Shown in pieces: positions 53,165-61,929 of a DNA stretch of 64,000 bases. Origin of the DNA: Rhodospirillaceae bacterium (GTDB lineage Bacteria > Pseudomonadota > Alphaproteobacteria > Dongiales > Dongiaceae). The stretch is from positions 62,001 to 126,000 of the forward strand of contig SSEL01000003.1 in NCBI GenBank assembly GCA_008012315.1, written 5' to 3'. Both the position numbers and the translations under genes were made by a program. The notes under the pieces were generated by a model. It worked only from the letters and a program-made list of their open reading frames with translations, was not told where the DNA came from and did no database searches. Position 1 is the first letter of the stretch; the number at the start of each line of letters is the position of its first letter.

Positions 53165-54301
53165 TTGGCACAATTGACCCAGGCAGATATTGACCGCCTG
53201 ATGCACGACCCGAGCCCGGAAAGCCGGGCCGCGACGATGCTGCGCGTGGGTATGGCTTATGGCGAGGACCAGCTGTCGGAAGCCGAGCGCAGCTTGGCGC
53301 TGGCGATTATGCAGGCGGTGCTCCCCGAGGTCGAAGTATCGATCCGGTGCCGCCTGTCCGCCAGCCTGCAGCATGCGACCCAGCTCGACCACAACCTGGC
53401 GCTGCAATTGGCCAAGGACGTGATCGATGTCGCGGCGCCGATCCTGACCCATTCGCCGGCCTTGTCCGAAGACGATCTGCTGGAGGTGATTCGCACCACC
53501 TCCCCCGCCCATATCCGGGTGATCAGCCAACGCGCCTTCCTGTCGGTCGCCGTCACCAGCGCGGTGATCGATAGCGGCGATGAGGTCGCCGTGCTGCGGG
53601 TTGCCGCCAACAGCAATGCAGCCATCAATGCCAGCGGCTATCACCGTATTCTCGACCAGTTCCCCGACAATGCCCGCATCAACGAAGCGTTGAGCGAAAG
53701 GCCGGCCTTGCCGATCGCCATCGTCGAGCGCCTGACCACGGCGGTGACCGGCAAGTTGCTGGAACGGCTGATCCAGCGTTATGCGCTGCCAGCGCAGCGC
53801 ATCTCTTTCATTCTGCATCACAGCCGCGAACATTTTCTGCTGACCAGCATGGCCGGGCATCCCGCCGAAGAGCTGCGGGATTTCGCGGAGAAACTGGAAG
53901 AGAACGGCCTGCTCAGCGGCAGCCTTATCCTGCGCGCTTTGGCGATCGGCCAATTTGCCTTCCTGCTGCAGGCTTTGTCGGTGAAAAGCGATATCGCCAT
54001 CGGCAATGTGCGCCGCCTGATGGCGGATGACGGCGGCATCGGCCAGGAGCGGCTGTTCGACAAATGCCGGTTGCCGGGAGCCTATCGCCGTCTGTTCGTC
54101 GAACTTGCGACCGTCGGGGGCAATCAACCGGCTCATCGTGACGGCAAGCCGCCGGCCGGCTGGATCCCACAAGCGATCGATATCCTCCACCATTATCTCG
54201 AGCAGCCTGATCCCGATCAGAGCCTGGAACAGGTCATCACCGAGGTGATGTATCGCCTCGATGGCAGCGCCGAGTCGCCAACCACGCGGCGCAGCGCCTG
54301 A
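53165..54301 (+). CDS. DUF2336 domain protein
   Basis: About 378 residues. DUF2336 proteins are alpha-helical, HEAT-like and common in alphaproteobacteria, with no settled function. Marks here: AQLTQADIDRLMHDPSPESR at the start, IRCRLSASLQHATQLDHNLA, and ISQRAFLSVAVTSAVIDSGD. No ATG precedes the conserved start: TTG at 53165 is chosen, and TTG at 53102 is the alternative. AGAAGGGA lies about 15 bases ahead of 53165, not at ideal distance. The end is low-complexity. It precedes the PBP1A gene on the same strand with about 190 bases between. Confidence 0.82.
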   Translation: MAQLTQADIDRLMHDPSPESRAATMLRVGMAYGEDQLSEAERSLALAIMQAVLPEVEVSIRCRLSASLQHATQLDHNLALQLAKDVIDVAAPILTHSPALSEDDLLEVIRTTSPAHIRVISQRAFLSVAVTSAVIDSGDEVAVLRVAANSNAAINASGYHRILDQFPDNARINEALSERPALPIAIVERLTTAVTGKLLERLIQRYALPAQRISFILHHSREHFLLTSMAGHPAEELRDFAEKLEENGLLSGSLILRALAIGQFAFLLQALSVKSDIAIGNVRRLMADDGGIGQERLFDKCRLPGAYRRLFVELATVGGNQPAHRDGKPPAGWIPQAIDILHHYLEQPDPDQSLEQVITEVMYRLDGSAESPTTRRSA

Positions 54302-54495
54302 TCGCACCGCCGATTCGGCAATATTCATCGACTGCGCCACATTTTCGCCATCATCAGACCTGCAAGCTGCCCTTCCGGCACCATGCTCTTGCCATCTCGC
54401 CGTGGCGTCTTGGATTGTGCCCCTATCGACCCGGTGACCGCCTCTGCTAAAAGGCCAGTCTCCGCTCAACAAAGCAGGGCCACGATCAGGCAGAT

Positions 54496-56529
54496 ATGAC
54501 GCGTTCCGATTCGCCCCCCCCATCCCGCCGCAAGCGCGGTCGGCCCGTTCTTTGGTTTCTTTTGAAATGGGGCCTGATCGGCGGCATCTGGGGCAGCTTC
54601 CTGTTGCTGATCCTGGTGGCCTGGTGTGCCTATGACCTGCCGGATGTCAGCCGCCTGAACGAGATCAAGCGCCGTCCCAGCGTGACCCTGCTGGCGACCG
54701 ATGGCGGCATCCTCGCGACCTATGGCGATCTCTACGGCACGCGCGTAACCCTGGCGGATATGCCGCCTTATCTGCCGGAAGCGGTGCTCGCCACCGAGGA
54801 CCGGCGTTTCTACAGCCATTTCGGCGTCGACCCCCTGGGCCTGCTGCGCGCCATCTATGTCAATTTCAAAACGGGTGACGTGGTGCAGGGCGGCAGCACC
54901 ATCACCCAGCAGTTGGCGAAGAACATTTTTCTGACGCCGGAACGCAGCCTGCACCGCAAGGGGCAGGAAGTGCTGCTGGCCTTGTGGCTGGAACACAATT
55001 TCACCAAGCAGCAGATTCTCGAGCTTTATCTCAACCGGGTCTATTTCGGCGCCGGCACCTTCGGTGTCGATGCGGCGGCGCGCAAATATTTCGGCCATCC
55101 GGTCCAACAGGTATCGATCTTCGAAGCGGCGATGCTGGCCGGCATGTTGAAGGCACCGTCGAAATACAATCCCTTCAACGACAAGGAACTCGCCAAGGCA
55201 CGCGGCAGCCAGGTCATCAAGAACATGGTGGCCGCCGGTTACCTGAGCGAGGCGGAAGCCAATGCCGTCGTCACCCAGACAGCACCCGCCGTGGCACCCC
55301 AGGCCAGCGGCCAGATCGGCGAATACTTCGCCGACTGGGTGATCGATCAGGTCTCCTCCTATGTCGGCGCCAGCGACCAGGACCTGGTCGTCCAGACAAC
55401 GCTGGATCCGCGCGCCCAGAACGCGGCCGAAGCCGATCTCAACCGCATCCTCCAGGAGAAGGGCGGCGAGATGAAGGCAAGCGAAGGCGCCCTGGTGGCG
55501 ATGACGCCGGACGGCGCCGTGCGCGCCATGGTGGGCGGGCGCGATTACCATAACACGCAGTTCAACCGCGCCACCCAGGCCCTGCGCCAGCCGGGATCGG
55601 CCTTCAAGGCCTTCGTCTATCTGGCCGCCTTCGAGAACGGCTATACGCCGGAGAATCATTTCTTCGACGGTCCGATCTCGCTCGGCAATTGGTCGCCGGG
55701 CAATTACAACGACAAATTCTACGGCGATGTCAGCCTGCGCGAGGCGTTCGCGCGGTCGCTCAACAGCGTCGCGGTTCAGTTGTCGGAACGCACCGGCCGC
55801 AAGCGGGTGATCGAGACGGCGCAACGTCTCGGCATCACCTCGCCGATGGCGAACAACGCCTCGATCGCGCTTGGCACCAGCGGCGCCTCGCTGCTGGAAA
55901 TGACCGGCGCCTATGCCACCTTCGCCAATCAGGGCAAGGGCGTGTGGCCACGCGGCATCGAACAGATCAGCACCCGCGATGGACTCGTGCTCTATCAACG
56001 CAGCGGCGACGGGCCGGGCCGCGTTGCTTCAGGCACCGCGACCAACGAGATGCTCGACGTCATGCATTCGGTGGTGGAATGGGGAACGGGGCGCAAGGCA
56101 AAGCTCGACCGCCCGGCTTATGGCAAGACCGGCACCAGCCAGAATTATCGCGATGCCTGGTTCATCGGCCTGACCGCCGATCTGGTGACCGGCGTGTGGG
56201 TCGGCAATGACGACAACTCGCCGATGCAGAAAGTCACGGGCGGCGTCCTGCCGGTCACCATCTGGCACGATTTCATGGCCGATGCCCTGGCCGGCACACC
56301 GCCGCGCGATGTGACGCGGCCCGGCGCCGGCGGCTGGATCGCCTCGGCGGCGCCGACCGACATCACCCCGGACACGCCGGAAACCCCGGCCGAGCCGGTC
56401 AGCGCGCCGACCACCATCGAAGGCATGATCCAGAGCATCCTCGGCGATGACAGCGCTCAGGATACCGCGGTGAAAAAAGAGCAGCGCCGCAAGGTGCTGC
56501 AGGAACATATCGGCGGCGCCAAGAACTGA
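54496..56529 (+). CDS. Penicillin-binding protein 1A (bifunctional)
   Basis: 677 residues, inner-membrane peptidoglycan synthase. One N-terminal helix (about 20-45). The GT51 transglycosylase domain has AVLATEDRRFYSHFGVDPLG with the catalytic Glu, and GGSTITQQLAKNIFL. The transpeptidase domain has SxxK in RQPGSAFKAF, SLN in ARSLNSVAVQL, and KTGTSQ. The length is shorter than E. coli PBP1a, in line with the alphaproteobacterial PBP1A-type enzymes lacking the OB insert. The C-terminus is Pro/Thr-rich and probably disordered. Confidence 0.95.
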   Translation: MTRSDSPPPSRRKRGRPVLWFLLKWGLIGGIWGSFLLLILVAWCAYDLPDVSRLNEIKRRPSVTLLATDGGILATYGDLYGTRVTLADMPPYLPEAVLATEDRRFYSHFGVDPLGLLRAIYVNFKTGDVVQGGSTITQQLAKNIFLTPERSLHRKGQEVLLALWLEHNFTKQQILELYLNRVYFGAGTFGVDAAARKYFGHPVQQVSIFEAAMLAGMLKAPSKYNPFNDKELAKARGSQVIKNMVAAGYLSEAEANAVVTQTAPAVAPQASGQIGEYFADWVIDQVSSYVGASDQDLVVQTTLDPRAQNAAEADLNRILQEKGGEMKASEGALVAMTPDGAVRAMVGGRDYHNTQFNRATQALRQPGSAFKAFVYLAAFENGYTPENHFFDGPISLGNWSPGNYNDKFYGDVSLREAFARSLNSVAVQLSERTGRKRVIETAQRLGITSPMANNASIALGTSGASLLEMTGAYATFANQGKGVWPRGIEQISTRDGLVLYQRSGDGPGRVASGTATNEMLDVMHSVVEWGTGRKAKLDRPAYGKTGTSQNYRDAWFIGLTADLVTGVWVGNDDNSPMQKVTGGVLPVTIWHDFMADALAGTPPRDVTRPGAGGWIASAAPTDITPDTPETPAEPVSAPTTIEGMIQSILGDDSAQDTAVKKEQRRKVLQEHIGGAKN

Positions 56530-56550
56530 CGGCGCCCGCCGGTCATGCGA

Positions 56551-57888
56551 TCAATCCGCTGCGCTGCCCGGCCGCACCATGAGCCAGTAGGCGACATTGA
56601 GTCCAATGACGGTCAGCAGGATGGCGATCGTCATCGGCACGGCGGTTTGCGCCTGCAATTGACCCAAAGCGGCGCCGATCAAGGCAGCGACCGACATCTG
56701 CAGGAAACCGAGCAGCGAGCTGGCCGCCCCCGCCGCCTGCGGAAAGGGGCCGATGGCGCCGGCCTGCGAGTTGGGCGAAGCGATACCAATACCGATCATA
56801 TAGACCATGAGAGGCGCCAACAGCCCCGGCACCGATTGATGGACCAAGGCGATCGCGACCAGAACCAGGCTTGCCGCCAGGGCCACGGTGCTGCCCAGGC
56901 GCACCATATTGTCGACGCCGACCCGGTGCGTCAGGCGCGCCGAGAGGATGGTGCCGATCATGTAGCCGATGACGAAAACGGCGAAGCACCAGCCGAAATG
57001 TTTCGGCGAGACGCCGAGAATGTCGATGAAGACGAAAGACGATCCGGAGATGAAACAGAAGATACCGCTATAGCTGAAGGTCTGGCACAGCACGAAACCC
57101 ACATAGCGGCGATGGCTGAGCAACATGCCGAAGGTCTTCAGCATGATAATCGGACCGGCGGCGACACGGTTCGCCGGATGATGGCTTTCCGGCAGCAACG
57201 CGACGGTCGCGATCAGGCCGACGACACCATAGAAGGTGATGACCCAGAAAATCGAGCGCCAGCCGAAGGCATCCTGCAGGAAGCCGCCGAGGATCGGGCC
57301 GACCGCCGGCGCCAGCGCCATGGCCGCGGCCAGATAGGAGAGCACGCGCGACGCGCCCTTGGCGCCGAACACATCGCGCACCATGGCGCGGCAAAGGACC
57401 GGTCCGGCGCCGGCGCCGATCGCCTGCAGGGCGCGCGCGGCGATCAGCTGCTCGATGCTGCCGGCGAGCGAACAGGCGAAACTGGCGAGCCCGAAGACCA
57501 CCAGACCGGCCAGCAGGACCGGCTTGCGGCCGAAGCGGTCGGACAGCGGTCCGTAGATCAGCATGGCGATGGCGAAGCCGCCAAGGAAGGCGCTGAGGGT
57601 CAATTGCGCATCGGCTTCGCCGACCGTGAAATAGCGCGCGATGCTGGGCAAAGACGGCAGATAGAAATCGGTCGAGACCGGCCCCAGCGCGGTCAGCGCC
57701 GTCAGCAGGACGACGGCGACGGGACCGAAACGCGGCACGGTGGCGCGCTGAACCGTGTCGCCCTGGCCGGGGACACCCTGGTCGGAGACACCCTGGCCCG
57801 TGACACCTTGGGCGCCATCCGCCGCATCGCCCGCGCCCGCATTGCCAGCCGGATCATCGTGGCGCTGCGGCGGCGTTTGTTTGCTCAT
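56551..57888 (-). CDS. Bcr/CflA-type MFS multidrug exporter
   Basis: 445 residues with twelve predicted helices. FLPSL-type start STDFYLPSLPSIARYF, motif A YGPLSDRFGRKPVLL, and motif C-like AAAMALAPAVGPILGGFLQ put it in the Bcr/CflA drug-efflux group. The N-terminus before the first helix is unusual: a run of five-residue units (GVTGQ, GVSDQ, GVPGQ) coded by 15-base tandem repeats. The ATG at 57888 overlaps the M16 stop by four bases (ATGA), so it is translationally coupled to the peptidase operon. Confidence 0.93.
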   Translation of the reverse strand: MSKQTPPQRHDDPAGNAGAGDAADGAQGVTGQGVSDQGVPGQGDTVQRATVPRFGPVAVVLLTALTALGPVSTDFYLPSLPSIARYFTVGEADAQLTLSAFLGGFAIAMLIYGPLSDRFGRKPVLLAGLVVFGLASFACSLAGSIEQLIAARALQAIGAGAGPVLCRAMVRDVFGAKGASRVLSYLAAAMALAPAVGPILGGFLQDAFGWRSIFWVITFYGVVGLIATVALLPESHHPANRVAAGPIIMLKTFGMLLSHRRYVGFVLCQTFSYSGIFCFISGSSFVFIDILGVSPKHFGWCFAVFVIGYMIGTILSARLTHRVGVDNMVRLGSTVALAASLVLVAIALVHQSVPGLLAPLMVYMIGIGIASPNSQAGAIGPFPQAAGAASSLLGFLQMSVAALIGAALGQLQAQTAVPMTIAILLTVIGLNVAYWLMVRPGSAAD

Positions 57889-59351
57889 TGCTGGATATGG
57901 GTCGGCTTCGGTTCCGGGCCCGACGCCCCCTGTTGTGCCGGCACCTGATCGCCCGCCACGGATGCCGGCGTCGACAAGGTCGCCGTGACCCCGACCGGCT
58001 GGCCGACCACGGCGAAAACCAGCCGGTCCGGTTGCAGGAGACGTTTGGCCACCCGCGCCACACTGGCCGGCGTCACCTTGGCGATCTCCGCCTGGCGGCG
58101 ATCGATATAATCGATGCCGAGGCCTTCGAGCTGGATGCCGAGCAGCGCACCCGCCGTGCCGCCGCCCGAGGTGAAAAGCCGCGGATAGGAGCCGAGCAGA
58201 TAGGTCTTCGCCGTGTCGACCTCGGCCGCGGTCGGGCCGCGATCGCGCATTTTCGCCCATTCGGCGCGGATGATCTCGATGGTCTTGGCAACCCGTTCAT
58301 TGACCGTCTGCACCTGGCCCCAAATGAGGCCGGCATGATCGAAGGTGACGAGGCTGGTGCTGATGCCGTAAGCGAGGCCACGCTTTTCGCGCACCTCATG
58401 CATCAGGCGCGAGGAGAAACCACCGCCGCCGAGAATGTAATTGGCGACATAGGCGGCGAAGAAATCCGGATCGTCGCGCTTGATGCCGGGCTGGGCGAAA
58501 TTGATGATGCTTTGGGGGATGCCCCGGTCCACCACCATGACGCCGCCTGGCTGGTCGAGCCTGGCTTCCGGCACGGCGGGAAGATCGCTGCTGGCCGGCA
58601 GGTCGCCGAAGGTGGAATCGAGCAGCGGCTGTAATTGCGCCGCCGTGATATCGCCCACGGCGACCAGATGCAGCCGGTCGCGGGTGAAATGCCGGGCGAC
58701 GAAGCGATGCAGGTCATCGGCCGTGATCGCCTGCATGCTCTCGGCCGTACCGATCCCGGGACGGCCATAAGGATGGCCGCCGAACAAGGTCTGGCTGACC
58801 GCGCGCGCGCCGATCACATCGGGATCCGAGAGGCGATCGTCGATCATCGCCAGCAATTGCCGCCGGATGCGTTCCACCGGCTCGGCATCGAAATGCGGCG
58901 TGGTCAGGGAGCGGTGCAGCAGGCCGAAAGCGAGATCGCGCTGTTCGGTCAGCATGTTCATCTGGCCGGTGAAGGAATCGCGCGAGGCGTCAAAACCGTA
59001 ATCGATGCCGTTATCGTTCAACTGTTTCTGGAAGCTCGCCGAATCGAACTCGCCGGCGCCTTCATCCAGCAGGCCAGATGTCAGCTCGGCGAGGCCTTCC
59101 TTGCCGGCCGGATCGTCGGCTGAGCCGCCCATGAAGCCGAGCGCGACGGCGATCAGCGGATTGCTGTGATCTTCGACCAGCCAGGCGGTGACACCGCTAT
59201 CGCCGGTCACCTGCTGGATCTCGATCGCCCGGGCCGCCGGCGCAAAGATGAGACAGCAGACCGAGAGCAGGCAGAACAGGACCAACTGTCTGGCGATACG
59301 GCGCGGCACAACCGAGCTCCTTCGATCCAACATCACGTCACCGGGCTGCAT
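57885..59351 (-). CDS. M16-family peptidase-like protein, non-catalytic partner
   Basis: 488 residues with a signal peptide (LVLFCLLSVCCLIFAPAARA). It has the two-lobe M16 fold (GGSADDPAGKEGLAELTSGL, FGGHPYGRPGIG, LGGGGFSSRLMHEVREKRGL) but the zinc motif HxxEH is replaced by LAELTSGLLDEG, so it cannot be a peptidase by itself. The family often works as pairs, one active and one inactive, like processing-peptidase subunits. Its start overlaps the stop of the active M16 gene by one base, which fits equal synthesis of the partners. Confidence 0.92.
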   Translation of the reverse strand: MQPGDVMLDRRSSVVPRRIARQLVLFCLLSVCCLIFAPAARAIEIQQVTGDSGVTAWLVEDHSNPLIAVALGFMGGSADDPAGKEGLAELTSGLLDEGAGEFDSASFQKQLNDNGIDYGFDASRDSFTGQMNMLTEQRDLAFGLLHRSLTTPHFDAEPVERIRRQLLAMIDDRLSDPDVIGARAVSQTLFGGHPYGRPGIGTAESMQAITADDLHRFVARHFTRDRLHLVAVGDITAAQLQPLLDSTFGDLPASSDLPAVPEARLDQPGGVMVVDRGIPQSIINFAQPGIKRDDPDFFAAYVANYILGGGGFSSRLMHEVREKRGLAYGISTSLVTFDHAGLIWGQVQTVNERVAKTIEIIRAEWAKMRDRGPTAAEVDTAKTYLLGSYPRLFTSGGGTAGALLGIQLEGLGIDYIDRRQAEIAKVTPASVARVAKRLLQPDRLVFAVVGQPVGVTATLSTPASVAGDQVPAQQGASGPEPKPTHIQQ

Positions 59352-60832
59352 CAGTTCACCGTCCCGCTCGGCATCGCGCCGGTTTCCGGACTTTGCGGCA
59401 AGGGCGGCGCGGCTTGGGGCGCAAGCTTGGCGGCGGCGACCGGATTGGCCACCAGCAACCGGCCCGTCACCGACTGGCGGTCATCGAAGACGCGCCGCGC
59501 GGCACGCTGGATATCGATCGCGGTCACCGCATCGATGCGCTCCGGCCAGGCCTGGACATCCGCCAGGCTGCGGCCATTGGCCAGGGCCGCGGCGATCATC
59601 CCCACCGGTCCCGACAGGCTGTCGCGCGCCTTGACCGTGGCGATGCGCAGCCGCTTCTTCGCCAAAGCGATTTCCTCTTCCGTGACGCCGTCTTTCAGCA
59701 CCAGAGTGATTTCGTCATTGATCGCCGCTTCGACCTTCGAGAGATCGCCGCCCGGCACCGGGCTACCATAGAAACTGAAAGTGCCGAGGTCATAGGCGCC
59801 GGGATCGTAGCTGCAATCCGCGCTGGTGGCCGACTTGTCAGTAATGACGAGCCGGCGATAGAGACGGCTGCCGGTGCCGTCGCCGAGAATCTCCGACAAC
59901 AGCAGCAAGGCATAGGCGTCGTCATCCTGGGCCGGCCGGTTGTCGAGGCTGAGGCGATAGGAGGGTGCCAGATAGGTCTTCACCACATAAGGCTGGCGCA
60001 CCAGATCGCTGGTAAGCTCGACCTGGCGCGGTGCCCGCTGCTGCGGTTCCTGCAGGCGCTGGCGCGGCGGCAAATCGTGGCGGGGAATGGGGCCGAAATA
60101 TTTCTCCGCCAGGCGCTTGACCTCCGGCACGGTGACATCGCCGCCGATCACCAGCACCGCGTTATTGGGTGCGTAATAGCGATGATAGAAGGCAACGGCA
60201 TCGGCCGTGCTGTAATGTTCCATTTCGTGGCGCCAGCCGATCACCGGCAGCCGGTAGGGATGATTGAGGAACAAGGCGGCGTTCATCATTTCCGTGAGCT
60301 GCGCGCCGGGTTCGTTGTCGATCCGCTCGCGCCGTTCCTCGATGATGACGTCGCGTTCCGGCATCACCACCGCATCGGTCAGCCGTAGCTTGGTCATCCG
60401 GTTGGCTTCCATGGACATCACCAGGGGCAGATGCTCCTTGGCGATTTCCTGGTGATAGGCCGTCATATCCTGATTGGTGAAGGCGTTATCGCCGCCACCG
60501 CGATGGTCGATTTCCTGAGTGAACTGGCCGGCCTTCAATTTGTCGGTGGCCTTGAACATCAGATGTTCCAGGAAATGGGCGATGCCGTTCTTGCCCGGCG
60601 GGCCATCGGCCGCGCCGACCCGGTAGGCGATCATCTGGAACACGACCGGCGCCCGGTGATTGGGCACCACGACGACCTGCAGCCCGTTCTTCAGGGTGAA
60701 GGTCTCGGCATCGAAAATCTGCGCCCAGCTCGCCCTTGGCGCCAGAACGGCGCCCAAAAGCATGATGCCGGCGATCAGGATCGCCGGCATCCGCAGCAGG
60801 CCAGACCTGCCGTTCTTAGAATATGCCTTCAA
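59351..60832 (-). CDS. M16-family zinc metallopeptidase, active subunit
   Basis: 493 residues. Signal peptide about residues 15-37, then the inverted zinc motif HFLEH in GIAHFLEHLMFKATDK, with the distant Glu in IIEERRERIDNEPG. The second lobe has EILGDGTGSRLYRRLV. It probably cuts peptides in the periplasm. A TTG at 60832 with GAGG six bases upstream is used as the start because it keeps the basic n-region; an ATG at 60790 is possible. It overlaps the lipoprotein gene by 17 bases. Together with the following M16 gene it likely forms a heterodimer. Confidence 0.94.
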   Translation of the reverse strand: MKAYSKNGRSGLLRMPAILIAGIMLLGAVLAPRASWAQIFDAETFTLKNGLQVVVVPNHRAPVVFQMIAYRVGAADGPPGKNGIAHFLEHLMFKATDKLKAGQFTQEIDHRGGGDNAFTNQDMTAYHQEIAKEHLPLVMSMEANRMTKLRLTDAVVMPERDVIIEERRERIDNEPGAQLTEMMNAALFLNHPYRLPVIGWRHEMEHYSTADAVAFYHRYYAPNNAVLVIGGDVTVPEVKRLAEKYFGPIPRHDLPPRQRLQEPQQRAPRQVELTSDLVRQPYVVKTYLAPSYRLSLDNRPAQDDDAYALLLLSEILGDGTGSRLYRRLVITDKSATSADCSYDPGAYDLGTFSFYGSPVPGGDLSKVEAAINDEITLVLKDGVTEEEIALAKKRLRIATVKARDSLSGPVGMIAAALANGRSLADVQAWPERIDAVTAIDIQRAARRVFDDRQSVTGRLLVANPVAAAKLAPQAAPPLPQSPETGAMPSGTVN

Positions 60833-61412
60833 GCATGCCTCGTTGCTTGCGTTCGATCACCGGTGTATCGCCTTCGGTCACCGGCTTGCCCAAAGCGGCA
60901 TTTTCCTGCAACCGCTTCTGCTCGGCCGCCGGATCGATCACCGTGCCGTAAGGCTGTGGCGAACGCCAGAAGGTCAGGGTATCGGCCAAGGTGGTCGAAT
61001 TGGCTTCGTCCTGCGCTGTCTCGGAATCCACTTCCTGGCGGATATTCGGGTCGACACCGGCCAGGCCGGCGCTTTGCAGCAGGGCCGCTTCCCCAGCCGA
61101 TTGCGCGGTGCCGGCAGCACCTTCGCCGATCGGCGGTGGCACCTGGTCATTGCCGATCCCGGCGCCGGGATGCCCGAAGACGGCATTCTCCGCCTGGTCC
61201 CGCGCGGTCCCTTCCTGGGGCCGGGGCGCGCCGGGTGTCGGCGGCCGCAGGCTGTAATTCGGCGGCATGCTCAGTGGCGCCCGCGACACGACCCGGAATT
61301 CATCCGGGGAGCGCTTGGTTAATCCGAGTGTTTCCTTGGTCGCTTCGCACCCCGTCAGCAGGGCGGCAGCCGCAACCGTCGAGATATAAAGCGCTATGGT
61401 CTTCCGACGCAT
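60816..61412 (-). CDS. DUF3035 lipoprotein
   Basis: 198 residues with a lipobox LLTGC after a hydrophobic stretch (ALYISTVAAAALLTGC). DUF3035 proteins are a small alphaproteobacterial family of outer-membrane-type lipoproteins of unknown role, usually next to lspA. The rest is Pro/Gly/Ala-rich (SMPPNYSLRPPTPGAPRPQE), typical of the family. GGAGG lies eight bases before the ATG at 61412. It starts 22 bases after lspA, whose product would process it. Confidence 0.92.
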   Translation of the reverse strand: MRRKTIALYISTVAAAALLTGCEATKETLGLTKRSPDEFRVVSRAPLSMPPNYSLRPPTPGAPRPQEGTARDQAENAVFGHPGAGIGNDQVPPPIGEGAAGTAQSAGEAALLQSAGLAGVDPNIRQEVDSETAQDEANSTTLADTLTFWRSPQPYGTVIDPAAEQKRLQENAALGKPVTEGDTPVIERKQRGMLEGIF

Positions 61413-61434
61413 GATCGGCACCTCCGTCATGGGG

Positions 61435-61929
61435 TCAGTTTTTACCTTGTTCCGAGCCGTGAAACAACCCATCCAGCAGCAGCAGGACGACGCCTGTCAC
61501 AATGGCTGAATCCGCCAGGTTGAAAGCCGGCCAGTGATAGTTTCCCCAGTAGACGTCAAGAAAGTCGAAAACCGCGCCGAATCGAAGCCGGTCGATGACA
61601 TTGCCCAGCGCCCCGCCGATCACCAGCCCGATTGCGACCGCCGTCAGCGGCTTGCTGACGCGCAGCAGCCAGACCGCCAGGACGATGGAGATCACCACCG
61701 AGACCGCCGACAGGATGAAGGGGCCGCTGGCGCTGTCGGTATGCAGCAGGCTGAAGCTGACCCCCCGGTTCCAGGCCGTCACCAGGTTGAAGAAGGAAGT
61801 GAGCTCGATCACCCGGGGCTGCTGCATCAGGCCGTTCAGGAGCCACCATTTGCTGGCTTGGTCGGCCAGGATGATGACCCCTGCCAGGACGCCCCCCAAC
61901 AGGACCAGACGCGGTGCTGCAAGTCGCAT
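61435..61929 (-). CDS. lspA: Lipoprotein signal peptidase
   Basis: 164 residues with four membrane helices. Cuts signal peptides from prolipoproteins. The two catalytic aspartates are in GNVIDRLRFGAVFDF and FNLADSAI, and DQASKWWL is the conserved N-terminal segment. The ATG at 61929 overlaps the ileS stop by one base (TGATG), so translation is coupled to ileS, an arrangement seen in many bacteria. Confidence 0.97.
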   Translation of the reverse strand: MRLAAPRLVLLGGVLAGVIILADQASKWWLLNGLMQQPRVIELTSFFNLVTAWNRGVSFSLLHTDSASGPFILSAVSVVISIVLAVWLLRVSKPLTAVAIGLVIGGALGNVIDRLRFGAVFDFLDVYWGNYHWPAFNLADSAIVTGVVLLLLDGLFHGSEQGKN

